A DNA stretch of 64,000 nucleotides, taken from NCBI GenBank assembly GCA_023078555.1, contig CM041196.1, forward strand, positions 9,008,985 to 9,072,984, written 5' to 3'. The DNA comes from Ulva prolifera (taxonomy: Eukaryota; Chlorophyta; Ulvophyceae; Ulvales; Ulvaceae). Position 1 is the first letter of the stretch; each line of letters starts with the position of its first letter. The position numbers and the translations under genes were made by a program. Below, piece after piece: positions 13,101-28,439 of the stretch. Under the pieces are notes generated by a model. The model did no database searches and was not told where the DNA came from. It saw only the letters and a program-made list of their open reading frames with translations.

Positions 13101-16100
13101 GACCATGCATACCACGCGTGCCGCTTGGTGGAGGGCGAATTTATCAGCCATTTCGGTGTGATCAGTGCATATATCGTGTGCAAACATCATTTGTGGTGTA
13201 TTGCTTAAATCGGTTTCGCTTCACATCAAAAGATTTATCCCGCTAACATTCCGGGTGGACCATGCATAACACGCGGGCTACGTGGTGAAGGGCGAATTTA
13301 TCAACCATTGCGCTATGATCGGTGCATCTATTCAGTGCAAACATCATTTGTTGAGTATTACCTGACTCAGTTTTGCTTCCCGTCAAAAGATCTCTCCCGG
13401 TAACATTCCGGGCGGACCATGCATACCACGCGTGCCGCTTGGTGGAGGGCGAATTTATCAGCCCTTGCGCTGTGATCGGTGCATATATCGTGTGCAAACA
13501 TCATTTGAGGTGTATTGCTAGAATCGGTTTTGCTTCACATCAAAAGATCTCTCCCGGTAACATTCCGGGCGGACCATGCATACCACGCGTGCCGTGTGGT
13601 GGAGGGCGAATTTAGCAGCCATTTCGGTGTGATCGGTGCATATATCGTGTGCAAACATCATTTGTGGTGTATTGCTTGAATCGGTTTCGCTTCACATCAA
13701 AAGATTTCTCCCGCTAACATTCCGGGTGGACCATGCATAACACGCAGGCCGCGTGGTGAAGGGCGAATTTATCAACCATTGCGCTATTATCGGTGCATCT
13801 ATTCAGTGCAAACATCATTTGTTGGGTATTATTTGACTCAGTTTTGCTTCCCATTAAAACATCTCTCCCGGTAACATTCCGGGCCCACCATGCATAACAC
13901 GCGGGCTGCGTGGTGAAGGGCGAATTTATCAACCATTGCGCTATTATCGGTGCATCTATTCAGTGCAAACATCATTTGTTGTGTATTGCTGGAATTGGTT
14001 TTGCTTCACATCAAAAGATCTCTCCCGGTAACATTCCGGGCGGACCATGCATACCACGCGTGCCGTGTGGTGGAGGGCGAATTTATCAGCCCTTGCGGTG
14101 AGATCGGTGCATATATCGTGTGCAAACATCATTTGTGGTGTATTGCTTGAATCGGTTTCGCTTCACATCAAAAGATTTCTCCCGCTAACATTCCGGGCGC
14201 ACCATGCATACCACGCGTGCCGTGTGGTGGAGGGCGAATTTAGCAGCCATTTCGGTGTGATCGGTGCATATATCGTGTGCAAACATCATTTGTGGTGTAT
14301 TGCTTGAATCGGTTTCGCTTCACATCAAAAGATTTCTCCCGCTAACATTCCGGGTGGACCATGCATAACACGCAGGCCGCGTGGTGAAGGGCGAATTTAT
14401 CAACCATTGCGCTATTATCGGTGCATCTATTCAGTGCAAACATCATTTGTTGGGTATTATTTGACTCAGTTTTGCTTCCCATTAAAACATCTCTCCCGGT
14501 AACATTCCGGGCCCACCATGCATAACACGCGGGCTGCGTGGTGAAGGGCGAATTTATCAACCATTGCGCTATTATCGGTGCATCTATTCAGTGCAAACAT
14601 CATTTGTTGTGTATTGCTGGAATTGGTTTTGCTTCACATCAAAAGATCTCTCCCGGTAACATTCCGGGCGGACCATGCATACCACGCGTGCCGTGTGGTG
14701 GAGGGCGAATTTATCAGCCCTTGCGGTGAGATCGGTGCATATATCGTGTGCAAACATCATTTGTGGTGTATTGCTTGAATCAGTTTCGCTTCACATCAAA
14801 AGATTTCTCCCGCTAACATTCCGGGCGCACCATGCATACCACGCGTTCCGCGTGGTGGAGGGCGAATTGATCAGCCCTTGCGCTGTGATCGGTGCATATA
14901 TCCTGTGCAAACATCATATGTTGAGCATTACCTGACTCGGTTTTGCTTCACATCAAAAGATCTCTCCCGGTAACATTCCGGGCGGACCATGCATACCACG
15001 CGTGCCGCTTGGTGGAGGGCGAATTTATCAGCCATTTCGGTGTGATCGGTGCATATATCGTGTGCAAACATCATTTGAGGTGTATTGCTTGAATCGGTTT
15101 CGCTTCACATCAAAAGATTTCTCCCGCTAACATTCCGGGCGCACCATGCATACCACGCGTGCCGCGTGGTGGAGGGCGAATTGATCAGCCCTTGCGCTGT
15201 GATCGGTGCATATATCCTGTGCAAACATCATGTGTTGAGCATTAACTGACTCGGTTTTGCTTCACATCAAAAGATCTCTCCCAGTAACATTCCGGGTTGA
15301 CCATGCATACCACGCAGGCCGCGTGGTGAAGGGCGAATTTATCAACCATTGCGCTATTATCGGTGCATCTATTCAGTGCAAACATCATTTGTTGGGTATT
15401 ATTTGACTCAGTTTTGCTTCCCATTAAAACATCTCTCCCGGTAACATTCCGGGCCCACCATGCATAACACGCGGGCTACGTGGTGAAGGGCGAATTTATC
15501 AACCATTGCGCTATGATCGGTGCATCTATTCAGTGCAAACATCATTTGTTGAGTATTACCTGACTCAGTTTTGCTTCCCGTCAAAAGATCTCTCCCGGTA
15601 ACAGTCCGGGCGGACCATGCATACCACGCGTGCCGTGTGGTGGAGGGCGAATTTATCAGCCCTTGCGGTGTGATCGGTGCATATATCGTGTGCAAACATC
15701 ATTTGTGGTGTATTGCTTGAATCGGTTTCGCTTCACATCAAAAGATTTCTCCCGCTAACATTCCGGGCGCACCATGCATACCACGCGTTCCGCGTGGTGG
15801 AGGGCGAATTGATAAGCCCTTGCGCTGTGATCGGTGCATATATCCTGTGCAAACATCATATGTTGAGCATTACCTGACTCGGTTTTGCTTCACATCAAAA
15901 GATCTCTCCCGGTAACATTCCGGGCGGACCATGCATACCACGCGTGCCGCTTGGTGGAGGGCGAATTTATCAGCCCTTGCGCTGTGATCGGTGCATATAT
16001 CGTGTGCAAACATCATTTGAGGTGTATTGCTAGAATCGGTTTTGCTTCACATCAAAAGATCTCTCCCGGTAACATTCCGGGCGGACCATGCATACCACGC

Positions 16101-16418
16101 GTGCCGTGTGGTGGAGGGCGAATTTAGCAGCCATTTCGGTGTGATCGGTGCATATATCGTGTGCAAACATCATTTGTGGTGTATTGCTTGAATCGGTTTC
16201 GCTTCACATCAAAAGATTTCTCCCGCTAACATTCCGGGTGGACCATGCATAACACGCAGGCCGCGTGGTGAAGGGCGAATTTATCAACCATTGCGCTATT
16301 ATCGGTGCATCTATTCAGTGCAAACATCATTTGTTGGGTATTATTTGACTCAGTTTTGCTTCCCATTAAAACATCTCTCCCGGTAACATTCCGGGCCCAC
16401 CATGCATAACACGCGGGC
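10119..16418 (+). repeat. Long duplicated segment, copy 1 (offset 179 monomers)
   Basis: About 6.3 kb whose variant order recurs at 38222-44521, 28103 bp away (179 x 157). Agreement includes the CATTTTTGAAC-class neighbourhood with GAATTTTTCAACC near 10937, the GATTTATCCCG unit near 13233, and paired GGGCCCACC units near 13880 and 14508. Occasional single-base differences are present, such as TATTACCCGAC near 11003. The left part of this segment also resembles 16350-18100 at an offset of 40 monomers. Confidence 0.8.
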
Positions 16419-18774
16419 TACGTGGTGAAGGGCGAATTTATCAACCATTGCGCTATGATCGGTGCATCTATTCAGTGCAAACATCATTTGTTGAGTATTA
16501 CCTGACTCAGTTTTGCTTCCCGTCAAAAGATCTCTCCCGGTAACAGTCCGGGCGGACCATGCATACCACGCGTGCCGTGTGGTGGAGGGCGAATTTATCA
16601 GCCCTTGCGGTGTGATCGGTGCATATATCGTGTGCAAACATCATTTGTGGTGTATTGCTTGAATCGGTTTCGCTTCACATCAAAAGATTTCTCCCGCTAA
16701 CATTCCGGGCGCACCATGCATACCACGCGTTCCGCGTGGTGGAGGGCGAATTGATAAGCCCTTGCGCTGTGATCGGTGCATATATCCTGTGCAAACATCA
16801 TATGTTGAGCATTACCTGACTCGGTTTTGCTTCACATCAAAAGATCTCTCCCGGTAACATTCCGGGCGGACCATGCATACCACGCGTGCCGCGTGGTGGA
16901 GGGCAAATTTATCAGCCCTTGCGCTGTGATTTGTGCATATATCCAGTGCAAACATCATTTGTTGTGGATTGCTGGAATTGGTTTTGCTTCACATCAAAAG
17001 ATCTCTCCCGGTAACATTCCGGGCGGACCATGCATACCACGCGTGCCGCTTGGTGGAGGGCGAATTTATCAGCCATTTCGGTGTGATCGGTGCATATATC
17101 GTGTGCAAACATCATTTGTGGTGTATTGCTTAAATCGGTTTCGCTTCACATCAAAAGATTTCTCCCGCTAACATTCCGGGTGGACCATGCATAACACGCG
17201 GGCTACGTGGTGAAGGGCGAATTTTTCAACCATTGCGCTATGATCGGTGCATCTATTCAGTGCAAACATCATTTGTTGAGTATTACCCGACTCAGTTTTG
17301 CTTCCCGTCAAAAGATCTCTCCCGGTAACATTCCGGGCGGACCATGCATACCACGCGTGCCGCTTGGTGGAGGGCGAATTTATCAGCCATTTCGGTGTGA
17401 TCGGTGCATATATCGTGTGCAAACATCATTTGAGGTGTATTGCTTGAATCGGTTTCGCTTCACATCAAAAGATTTCTCCCGCTAACATTCCGGGCGCACC
17501 ATGCATACCACGCGTGCCGCGTGGTGGAGGGCGAATTGATCAGCCCTTGCGCTGTGATCGGTGCATATATCCTGTGCAAACATCATATGTTGAGCATTAC
17601 CTGACTCGGTTTTGCTTCACATCAAAAGATCTCTCCCGGTAACATTCCGGGCGGACCATGCATACCACGCGTGCCGCTTGGTGGAGGGCGAATTTATCAG
17701 CCATTTCGGTGTGATCGGTGCATATATCGTGTGCAAACATCATTTGAGGTGTATTGCTTGAATCGGTTTCGCTTCACATCAAAAGATTTCTCCCGCTAAC
17801 ATTCCGGGCGCACCATGCATACCACGCGTGCCGCGTGGTGGAGGGCGAATTGATCAGCCCTTGCGCTGTGATCGGTGCATATATCCTGTGCAAACATCAT
17901 GTGTTGAGCATTAACTGACTCGGTTTTGCTTCACATCAAAAGATCTCTCCCAGTAACATTCCGGGTTGACCATGCATACCACGCAGGCCGCGTGGTGAAG
18001 GGCGAATTTATCAACCATTGCGCTATTATCGGTGCATCTATTCAGTGCAAACATCATTTGTTGGGTATTATTTGACTCAGTTTTGCTTCCCATTAAAACA
18101 TCTCTCCCGGTAACATTCCGGGCCCACCATGCATAACACGCGGGCTGCGTGGTGAAGGGCGAATTTATCAACCATTGCGCTATTATCGGTGCATCTATTC
18201 AGTGCAAACATCATTTGTTGTGTATTGCTGGAATTGGTTTTGCTTCACATCAAAAGATCTCTCCCGGTAACATTCCGGGCGGACCATGCATACCGCGCGT
18301 GCCGTGTGGTGGAGGGCGAATTTATCAGCCCTTGCGGTGAGATCGGTGCATATATCGTGTGCAAACATCATTTGTGGTGTATTGCTTGAATCAGTTTCGC
18401 TTCACATCAAAAGATTTCTCCCGCTAACATTCCGGGCGCACCATGCATACCACGCGTTCCGCGTGGTGGAGGGCGAATTGATCAGCCCTTGCGCTGTGAT
18501 CGGTGCATATATCCTGTGCAAACATCATATGTTGAGCATTACCTGACTCGGTTTTGCTTCACATCAAAAGATCTCTCCCGGTAACATTCCGGGCGGACCA
18601 TGCATACCACGCGTGCCGCTTGGTGGAGGGCGAATTTATCAGCCATTTCGGTGTGATCGTCGCATATATCGTGTGCAAACATCATTTGAGGTGTATTGCT
18701 TGAATCGGTTTCGCTTCACATCAAAAGATTTCTCCCGCTAACATTCCGGGCGCACCATGCATACCACGCGTGCC

Positions 18775-21700
18775 GCGTGGTGGAGGGCGAATTGATCAGC
18801 CCTTGCGCTGTGATCGGTGCATATATCCTGTGCAAACATCATGTGTTGAGCATTAACTGACTCGGTTTTGCTTCACATCAAAAGATCTCTCCCAGTAACA
18901 TTCCGGGTTGACCATGCATACCACGCAGGCCGCGTGGTGAAGGGCGAATTTATCAACCATTGCGCTATTATCGGTGCATCTATTCAGTGCAAACATCATT
19001 TGTTGGGTATTATTTGACTCAGTTTTGCTTCCCATTAAAACATCTCTCCCGGTAACATTCCGGGCCCACCATGCATAACACGCGGGCTACGTGGTGAAGG
19101 GCGAATTTATCAACCATTGCGCTATGATCGGTGCATCTATTCAGTGCAAACATCATTTGTTGAGTATTACCTGACTCAGTTTTGCTTCCCGTCAAAAGAT
19201 CTCTCCCGGTAACAGTCCGGGCGGACCATGCATACCACGCGTGCCGTGTGGTGGAGGGCGAATTTATCAGCCCTTGCGGTGTGATCGGTGCATATATCGT
19301 GTGCAAACATCATTTGTGGTGTATTGCTTGAATCGGTTTCGCTTCACATCAAAAGATTTCTCCCGCTAACATTCCGGGCGCACCATGCATACCACGCGTT
19401 CCGCGTGGTGGAGGGCGAATTGATAAGCCCTTGCGCTGTGATCGGTGCATATATCCTGTGCAAACATCATATGTTGAGCATTACCTGACTCGGTTTTGCT
19501 TCACATCAAAAGATCTCTCCCGGTAACATTCCGGGCGGACCATGCATACCACGCGTGCCGCTTGGTGGAGGGCGAATTTATCAGCCCTTGCGCTGTGATC
19601 GGTGCATATATCGTGTGCAAACATCATTTGAGGTGTATTGCTAGAATCGGTTTTGCTTCACATCAAAAGATCTCTCCCGGTAACATTCCGGGCGGACCAT
19701 GCATACCACGCGTGCCGTGTGGTGGAGGGCGAATTTAGCAGCCATTTCGGTGTGATCGGTGCATATATCGTGTGCAAACATCATTTGTGGTGTATTGCTT
19801 GAATCGGTTTCGCTTCACATCAAAAGATTTCTCCCGCTAACATTCCGGGTGGACCATGCATAACACGCAGGCCGCGTGGTGAAGGGCGAATTTATCAACC
19901 ATTGCGCTATTATCGGTGCATCTATTCAGTGCAAACATCATTTGTTGGGTATTATTTGACTCAGTTTTGCTTCCCATTAAAACATCTCTCCCGGTAACAT
20001 TCCGGGCCCACCATGCATAACACGCGGGCTGCGTGGTGAAGGGCGAATTTATCAACCATTGCGCTATTATCGGTGCATCTATTCAGTGCAAACATCATTT
20101 GTTGTGTATTGCTGGAATTGGTTTTGCTTCACATCAAAAGATCTCTCCCGGTAACATTCCGGGCGGACCATGCATACCGCGCGTGCCGTGTGGTGGAGGG
20201 CGAATTTATCAGCCCTTGCGGTGAGATCGGTGCATATATCGTGTGCAAACATCATTTGTGGTGTATTGCTTGAATCAGTTTCGCTTCACATCAAAAGATT
20301 TCTCCCGCTAACATTCCGGGCGCACCATGCATACCACGCGTTCCGCGTGGTGGAGGGCGAATTGATCAGCCCTTGCGCTGTGATCGGTGCATATATCCTG
20401 TGCAAACATCATATGTTGAGCATTACCTGACTCGGTTTTGCTTCACATCAAAAGATCTCTCCCGGTAACATTCCGGGCGGACCATGCATACCACGCGTGC
20501 CGCTTGGTGGAGGGCGAATTTATCAGCCATTTCGGTGTGATCGTCGCATATATCGTGTGCAAACATCATTTGAGGTGTATTGCTTGAATCGGTTTCGCTT
20601 CACATCAAAAGATTTCTCCCGCTAACATTCCGGGCGCACCATGCATACCACGCGTGCCGCGTGGTGGAGGGCGAATTGATCAGCCCTTGCGCTGTGATCG
20701 GTGCATATATCCTGTGCAAACATCATGTGTTGAGCATTAACTGACTCGGTTTTGCTTCACATCAAAAGATCTCTCCCAGTAACATTCCGGGTTGACCATG
20801 CATACCACGCAGGCCGCGTGGTGAAGGGCGAATTTATCAACCATTGCGCTATTATCGGTGCATCTATTCAGTGCAAACATCATTTGTTGGGTATTATTTG
20901 ACTCAGTTTTGCTTCCCATTAAAACATCTCTCCCGGTAACATTCCGGGCCCACCATGCATAACACGCGGGCTACGTGGTGAAGGGCGAATTTATCAACCA
21001 TTGCGCTATGATCGGTGCATCTATTCAGTGCAAACATCATTTGTTGAGTATTACCTGACTCAGTTTTGCTTCCCGTCAAAAGATCTCTCCCGGTAACAGT
21101 CCGGGCGGACCATGCATACCACGCGTGCCGTGTGGTGGAGGGCGAATTTATCAGCCCTTGCGGTGTGATCGGTGCATATATCGTGTGCAAACATCATTTG
21201 TGGTGTATTGCTTGAATCGGTTTCGCTTCACATCAAAAGATTTCTCCCGCTAACATTCCGGGCGCACCATGCATACCACGCGTTCCGCGTGGTGGAGGGC
21301 GAATTGATAAGCCCTTGCGCTGTGATCGGTGCATATATCCTGTGCAAACATCATATGTTGAGCATTACCTGACTCGGTTTTGCTTCACATCAAAAGATCT
21401 CTCCCGGTAACATTCCGGGCGGACCATGCATACCACGCGTGCCGCGTGGTGGAGGGCAAATTTATCAGCCCTTGCGCTGTGATTTGTGCATATATCCAGT
21501 GCAAACATCATTTGTTGTGGATTGCTGGAATTGGTTTTGCTTCACATCAAAAGATCTCTCCCGGTAACATTCCGGGCGGACCATGCATACCACGCGTGCC
21601 GCTTGGTGGAGGGCGAATTTATCAGCCATTTCGGTGTGATCGGTGCATATATCGTGTGCAAACATCATTTGTGGTGTATTGCTTAAATCGGTTTCGCTTC

Positions 21701-24545
21701 ACATCAAAAGATTTCTCCCGCTAACATTCCGGGTGGACCATGCATAACACGCGGGCTACGTGGTGAAGGGCGAATTTTTCAACCATTGCGCTATGATCGG
21801 TGCATCTATTCAGTGCAAACATCATTTGTTGAGTATTACCCGACTCAGTTTTGCTTCCCGTCAAAAGATCTCTCCCGGTAACATTCCGGGCGGACCATGC
21901 ATACCACGCGTGCCGCTTGGTGGAGGGCGAATTTATCAGCCATTTCGGTGTGATCGGTGCATATATCGTGTGCAAACATCATTTGAGGTGTATTGCTTGA
22001 ATCGGTTTCGCTTCACATCAAAAGATTTCTCCCGCTAACATTCCGGGCGCACCATGCATACCACGCGTGCCGCGTGGTGGAGGGCGAATTGATCAGCCCT
22101 TGCGCTGTGATCGGTGCATATATCCTGTGCAAACATCATATGTTGAGCATTACCTGACTCGGTTTTGCTTCACATCAAAAGATCTCTCCCGGTAACATTC
22201 CGGGCGGACCATGCATACCACGCGTGCCGCTTGGTGGAGGGCGAATTTATCAGCCATTTCGGTGTGATCGGTGCATATATCGTGTGCAAACATCATTTGA
22301 GGTGTATTGCTTGAATCGGTTTCGCTTCACATCAAAAGATTTCTCCCGCTAACATTCCGGGCGCACCATGCATACCACGCGTGCCGCGTGGTGGAGGGCG
22401 AATTGATCAGCCCTTGCGCTGTGATCGGTGCATATATCCTGTGCAAACATCATGTGTTGAGCATTAACTGACTCGGTTTTGCTTCACATCAAAAGATCTC
22501 TCCCAGTAACATTCCGGGTTGACCATGCATACCACGCAGGCCGCGTGGTGAAGGGCGAATTTATCAACCATTGCGCTATTATCGGTGCATCTATTCAGTG
22601 CAAACATCATTTGTTGGGTATTATTTGACTCAGTTTTGCTTCCCATTAAAACATCTCTCCCGGTAACATTCCGGGCCCACCATGCATAACACGCGGGCTA
22701 CGTGGTGAAGGGCGAATTTATCAACCATTGCGCTATGATCGGTGCATCTATTCAGTGCAAACATCATTTGTTGAGTATTACCTGACTCAGTTTTGCTTCC
22801 CGTCAAAAGATCTCTCCCGGTAACAGTCCGGGCGGACCATGCATACCACGCGTGCCGTGTGGTGGAGGGCGAATTTATCAGCCCTTGCGGTGTGATCGGT
22901 GCATATATCGTGTGCAAACATCATTTGTGGTGTATTGCTTGAATCGGTTTCGCTTCACATCAAAAGATTTCTCCCGCTAACATTCCGGGCGCACCATGCA
23001 TACCACGCGTTCCGCGTGGTGGAGGGCGAATTGATAAGCCCTTGCGCTGTGATCGGTGCATATATCCTGTGCAAACATCATATGTTGAGCATTACCTGAC
23101 TCGGTTTTGCTTCACATCAAAAGATCTCTCCCGGTAACATTCCGGGCGGACCATGCATACCACGCGTGCCGCGTGGTGGAGGGCAAATTTATCAGCCCTT
23201 GCGCTGTGATTTGTGCATATATCCAGTGCAAACATCATTTGTTGTGGATTGCTGGAATTGGTTTTGCTTCACATCAAAAGATCTCTCCCGGTAACATTCC
23301 GGGCGGACCATGCATACCACGCGTGCCGCTTGGTGGAGGGCGAATTTATCAGCCATTTCGGTGTGATCGGTGCATATATCGTGTGCAAACATCATTTGTG
23401 GTGTATTGCTTAAATCGGTTTCGCTTCACATCAAAAGATTTCTCCCGCTAACATTCCGGGTGGACCATGCATAACACGCGGGCTACGTGGTGAAGGGCGA
23501 ATTTTTCAACCATTGCGCTATGATCGGTGCATCTATTCAGTGCAAACATCATTTGTTGAGTATTACCTGACTCAGTTTTGCTTCCCGTCAAAAGATCTCT
23601 CCCGGTAACATTCCGGGCGGACCATGCATACCACGCGTGCCGCTTGGTGGAGGGCGAATTTATCAGCCATTTCGGTGTGATCGGTGCATATATCGTGTGC
23701 AAACATCATTTGAGGTGTATTGCTTGAATCGGTTTCGCTTCACATCAAAAGATTTCTCCCGCTAACATTCCGGGCGCACCATGCATACCACGCGTGCCGC
23801 GTGGTGGAGGGCGAATTGATCAGCCCTTGCGCTGTGATCGGTGCATATATCCTGTGCAAACATCATATGTTGAGCATTACCTGACTCGGTTTTGCTTCAC
23901 ATCAAAAGATCTCTCCCGGTAACATTCCGGGCGGACCATGCATACCACGCGTGCCGCTTGGTGGAGGGCGAATTTATCAGCCATTTCGGTGTGATCAGTG
24001 CATATATCGTGTGCAAACATCATTTGTGGTGTATTGCTTAAATCGGTTTCGCTTCACATCAAAAGATTTATCCCGCTAACATTCCGGGTGGACCATGCAT
24101 AACACGCGGGCTACGTGGTGAAGGGCGAATTTATCAACCATTGCGCTATGATCGGTGCATCTATTCAGTGCAAACATCATTTGTTGAGTATTACCTGACT
24201 CAGTTTTGCTTCCCGTCAAAAGATCTCTCCCGGTAACATTCCGGGCGGACCATGCATACCACGCGTGCCGCTTGGTGGAGGGCGAATTTATCAGCCCTTG
24301 CGCTGTGATCGGTGCATATATCGTGTGCAAACATCATTTGAGGTGTATTGCTAGAATCGGTTTTGCTTCACATCAAAAGATCTCTCCCGGTAACATTCCG
24401 GGCGGACCATGCATACCACGCGTGCCGTGTGGTGGAGGGCGAATTTAGCAGCCATTTCGGTGTGATCGGTGCATATATCGTGTGCAAACATCATTTGTGG
24501 TGTATTGCTTGAATCGGTTTCGCTTCACATCAAAAGATTTCTCCC
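18775..24545 (+). repeat. Long duplicated segment, copy 2 (offset 95 monomers)
   Basis: This is the partner of 3860-9630. It contains the same series of monomer types, including the rare GATCGTCGCAT variant at 20541. Outside the boundaries the types differ: the left flank has ACGCGTGCC where copy 1 has ACGCGTTCC, and the right flank has CCCGCTAAC where copy 1 has CCCGGTAAC. The copies are therefore discrete recombination products and not simply a periodic array. Confidence 0.85.
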
Positions 24546-26450
24546 GCTAACATTCCGGGTGGACCATGCATAACACGCAGGCCGCGTGGTGAAGGGCGAA
24601 TTTATCAACCATTGCGCTATTATCGGTGCATCTATTCAGTGCAAACATCATTTGTTGGGTATTATTTGACTCAGTTTTGCTTCCCATTAAAACATCTCTC
24701 CCGGTAACATTCCGGGCCCACCATGCATAACACGCGGGCTGCGTGGTGAAGGGCGAATTTATCAACCATTGCGCTATTATCGGTGCATCTATTCAGTGCA
24801 AACATCATTTGTTGTGTATTGCTGGAATTGGTTTTGCTTCACATCAAAAGATCTCTCCCGGTAACATTCCGGGCGGACCATGCATACCACGCGTGCCGTG
24901 TGGTGGAGGGCGAATTTATCAGCCCTTGCGGTGAGATCGGTGCATATATCGTGTGCAAACATCATTTGTGGTGTATTGCTTGAATCGGTTTCGCTTCACA
25001 TCAAAAGATTTCTCCCGCTAACATTCCGGGCGCACCATGCATACCACGCGTTCCGCGTGGTGGAGGGCGAATTGATCAGCCCTTGCGCTGTGATCGGTGC
25101 ATATATCCTGTGCAAACATCATATGTTGAGCATTACCTGACTCGGTTTTGCTTCACATCAAAAGATCTCTCCCGGTAACATTCCGGGCGGACCATGCATA
25201 CCACGCGTGCCGCTTGGTGGAGGGCGAATTTATCAGCCATTTCGGTGTGATCGGTGCATATATCGTGTGCAAACATCATTTGAGGTGTATTGCTTGAATC
25301 GGTTTCGCTTCACATCAAAAGATTTCTCCCGCTAACATTCCGGGCGCACCATGCATACCACGCGTGCCGCGTGGTGGAGGGCGAATTGATCAGCCCTTGC
25401 GCTGTGATCGGTGCATATATCCTGTGCAAACATCATGTGTTGAGCATTAACTGACTCGGTTTTGCTTCACATCAAAAGATCTCTCCCAGTAACATTCCGG
25501 GTTGACCATGCATACCACGCAGGCCGCGTGGTGAAGGGCGAATTTATCAACCATTGCGCTATTATCGGTGCATCTATTCAGTGCAAACATCATTTGTTGG
25601 GTATTATTTGACTCAGTTTTGCTTCCCATTAAAACATCTCTCCCGGTAACATTCCGGGCCCACCATGCATAACACGCGGGCTGCGTGGTGAAGGGCGAAT
25701 TTATCAACCATTGCGCTATTATCGGTGCATCTATTCAGTGCAAACATCATTTGTTGAGTATTACCTGACTCAGTTTTGCTTCCCGTCAAAAGATCTCTCC
25801 CGGTAACATTCCGGGCGGACCATGCATACCACGCGTGCCGTGTGGTGGAGGGCGAATTTATCAGCCCTTGCGGTGAGATCGGTGCATATATCGTGTGCAA
25901 ACATCATTTGTGGTGTATTGCTTGAATCGGTTTCGCTTCACATCAAAAGATTTCTCCCGCTAACATTCCGGGCGCACCATGCATACCACGGGTGCCGCGT
26001 GGTGGAGGGCGAATTTAGCAGCCCTTGCGGTGTGATCGGTGCATATATCGTGTGCAAACATCATTTGTGGTGTATTGCTTGAATCGGTTTCGCTTCACAT
26101 CAAAAGATTTCTCCCGCTAACATTCCGGGCGCACCATGCATACCACGCGTTCCGCGTGGTGGAGGGCGAATTGATCAGCCCTTGCGCTGTGATCGGTGCA
26201 TATATCCTGTGCAAACATCATATATTGAGCATTACCTGACTCGGTTTTGCTTCACATCAAAAGATCTCTCCCGGTAACATTCCGAGCGGACCATGCATAC
26301 CACACGTGCCGCTTGGTGGAGGGCGAATTTATCAGCCATTTCGGTGTGATCGGTGCATATATCGTGTGCAAACATCATTTGAGGTGTATTGCTTGAATCG
26401 GTTTCGCTTCACATCAAAAGATTTCTCCCGCTAACATTCCGGGCGCACCA
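22160..26450 (+). repeat. Duplicated segment, copy 1 (offset 40 monomers)
   Basis: About 4.3 kb of monomer-type order that recurs at 28440-32730, 6280 bp away (40 x 157). It includes the rare variants ACCACGGGTGCC near 25985, CATATATTGAGC near 26219 and CATTCCGAGCGG near 26279, all found again at the same offset. On the right the copies part at ACGCGTTCC against ACGCGTGCC. Confidence 0.85.
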
Positions 26451-28439
26451 TGCATACCACGCGTTCCGCGTGGTGGAGGGCGAATTGATAAGCCCTTGCG
26501 CTGTGATCGGTGCATATATCCTGTGCAAACATCATATGTTGAGCATTACCTGACTCGGTTTTGCTTCACATCAAAAGATCTCTCCCGGTAACATTCCGGG
26601 CGGACCATGCATACCACGCGTGCCGCGTGGTGGAGGGCAAATTTATCAGCCCTTGCGCTGTGATTTGTGCATATATCCAGTGCAAACATCATTTGTTGTG
26701 GATTGCTGGAATTGGTTTTGCTTCACATCAAAAGATCTCTCCCGGTAACATTCCGGGCGGACCATGCATACCACGCGTGCCGCTTGGTGGAGGGCGAATT
26801 TATCAGCCATTTCGGTGTGATCGGTGCATATATCGTGTGCAAACATCATTTGTGGTGTATTGCTTAAATCGGTTTCGCTTCACATCAAAAGATTTCTCCC
26901 GCTAACATTCCGGGTGGACCATGCATAACACGCGGGCTACGTGGTGAAGGGCGAATTTTTCAACCATTGCGCTATGATCGGTGCATCTATTCAGTGCAAA
27001 CATCATTTGTTGAGTATTACCCGACTCAGTTTTGCTTCCCGTCAAAAGATCTCTCCCGGTAACATTCCGGGCGGACCATGCATACCACGCGTGCCGCTTG
27101 GTGGAGGGCGAATTTATCAGCCATTTCGGTGTGATCGGTGCATATATCGTGTGCAAACATCATTTGAGGTGTATTGCTTGAATCGGTTTCGCTTCACATC
27201 AAAAGATTTCTCCCGCTAACATTCCGGGCGCACCATGCATACCACGCGTGCCGCGTGGTGGAGGGCGAATTGATCAGCCCTTGCGCTGTGATCGGTGCAT
27301 ATATCCTGTGCAAACATCATATGTTGAGCATTACCTGACTCGGTTTTGCTTCACATCAAAAGATCTCTCCCGGTAACATTCCGGGCGGACCATGCATACC
27401 ACGCGTGCCGCTTGGTGGAGGGCGAATTTATCAGCCATTTCGGTGTGATCGGTGCATATATCGTGTGCAAACATCATTTGAGGTGTATTGCTTGAATCGG
27501 TTTCGCTTCACATCAAAAGATTTCTCCCGCTAACATTCCGGGCGCACCATGCATACCACGCGTGCCGCGTGGTGGAGGGCGAATTGATCAGCCCTTGCGC
27601 TGTGATCGGTGCATATATCCTGTGCAAACATCATGTGTTGAGCATTAACTGACTCGGTTTTGCTTCACATCAAAAGATCTCTCCCAGTAACATTCCGGGT
27701 TGACCATGCATACCACGCAGGCCGCGTGGTGAAGGGCGAATTTATCAACCATTGCGCTATTATCGGTGCATCTATTCAGTGCAAACATCATTTGTTGGGT
27801 ATTATTTGACTCAGTTTTGCTTCCCATTAAAACATCTCTCCCGGTAACATTCCGGGCCCACCATGCATAACACGCGGGCTACGTGGTGAAGGGCGAATTT
27901 ATCAACCATTGCGCTATGATCGGTGCATCTATTCAGTGCAAACATCATTTGTTGAGTATTACCTGACTCAGTTTTGCTTCCCGTCAAAAGATCTCTCCCG
28001 GTAACAGTCCGGGCGGACCATGCATACCACGCGTGCCGTGTGGTGGAGGGCGAATTTATCAGCCCTTGCGGTGTGATCGGTGCATATATCGTGTGCAAAC
28101 ATCATTTGTGGTGTATTGCTTGAATCGGTTTCGCTTCACATCAAAAGATTTCTCCCGCTAACATTCCGGGCGCACCATGCATACCACGCGTTCCGCGTGG
28201 TGGAGGGCGAATTGATAAGCCCTTGCGCTGTGATCGGTGCATATATCCTGTGCAAACATCATATGTTGAGCATTACCTGACTCGGTTTTGCTTCACATCA
28301 AAAGATCTCTCCCGGTAACATTCCGGGCGGACCATGCATACCACGCGTGCCGCGTGGTGGAGGGCAAATTTATCAGCCCTTGCGCTGTGATTTGTGCATA
28401 TATCCAGTGCAAACATCATTTGTTGTGGATTGCTGGAAT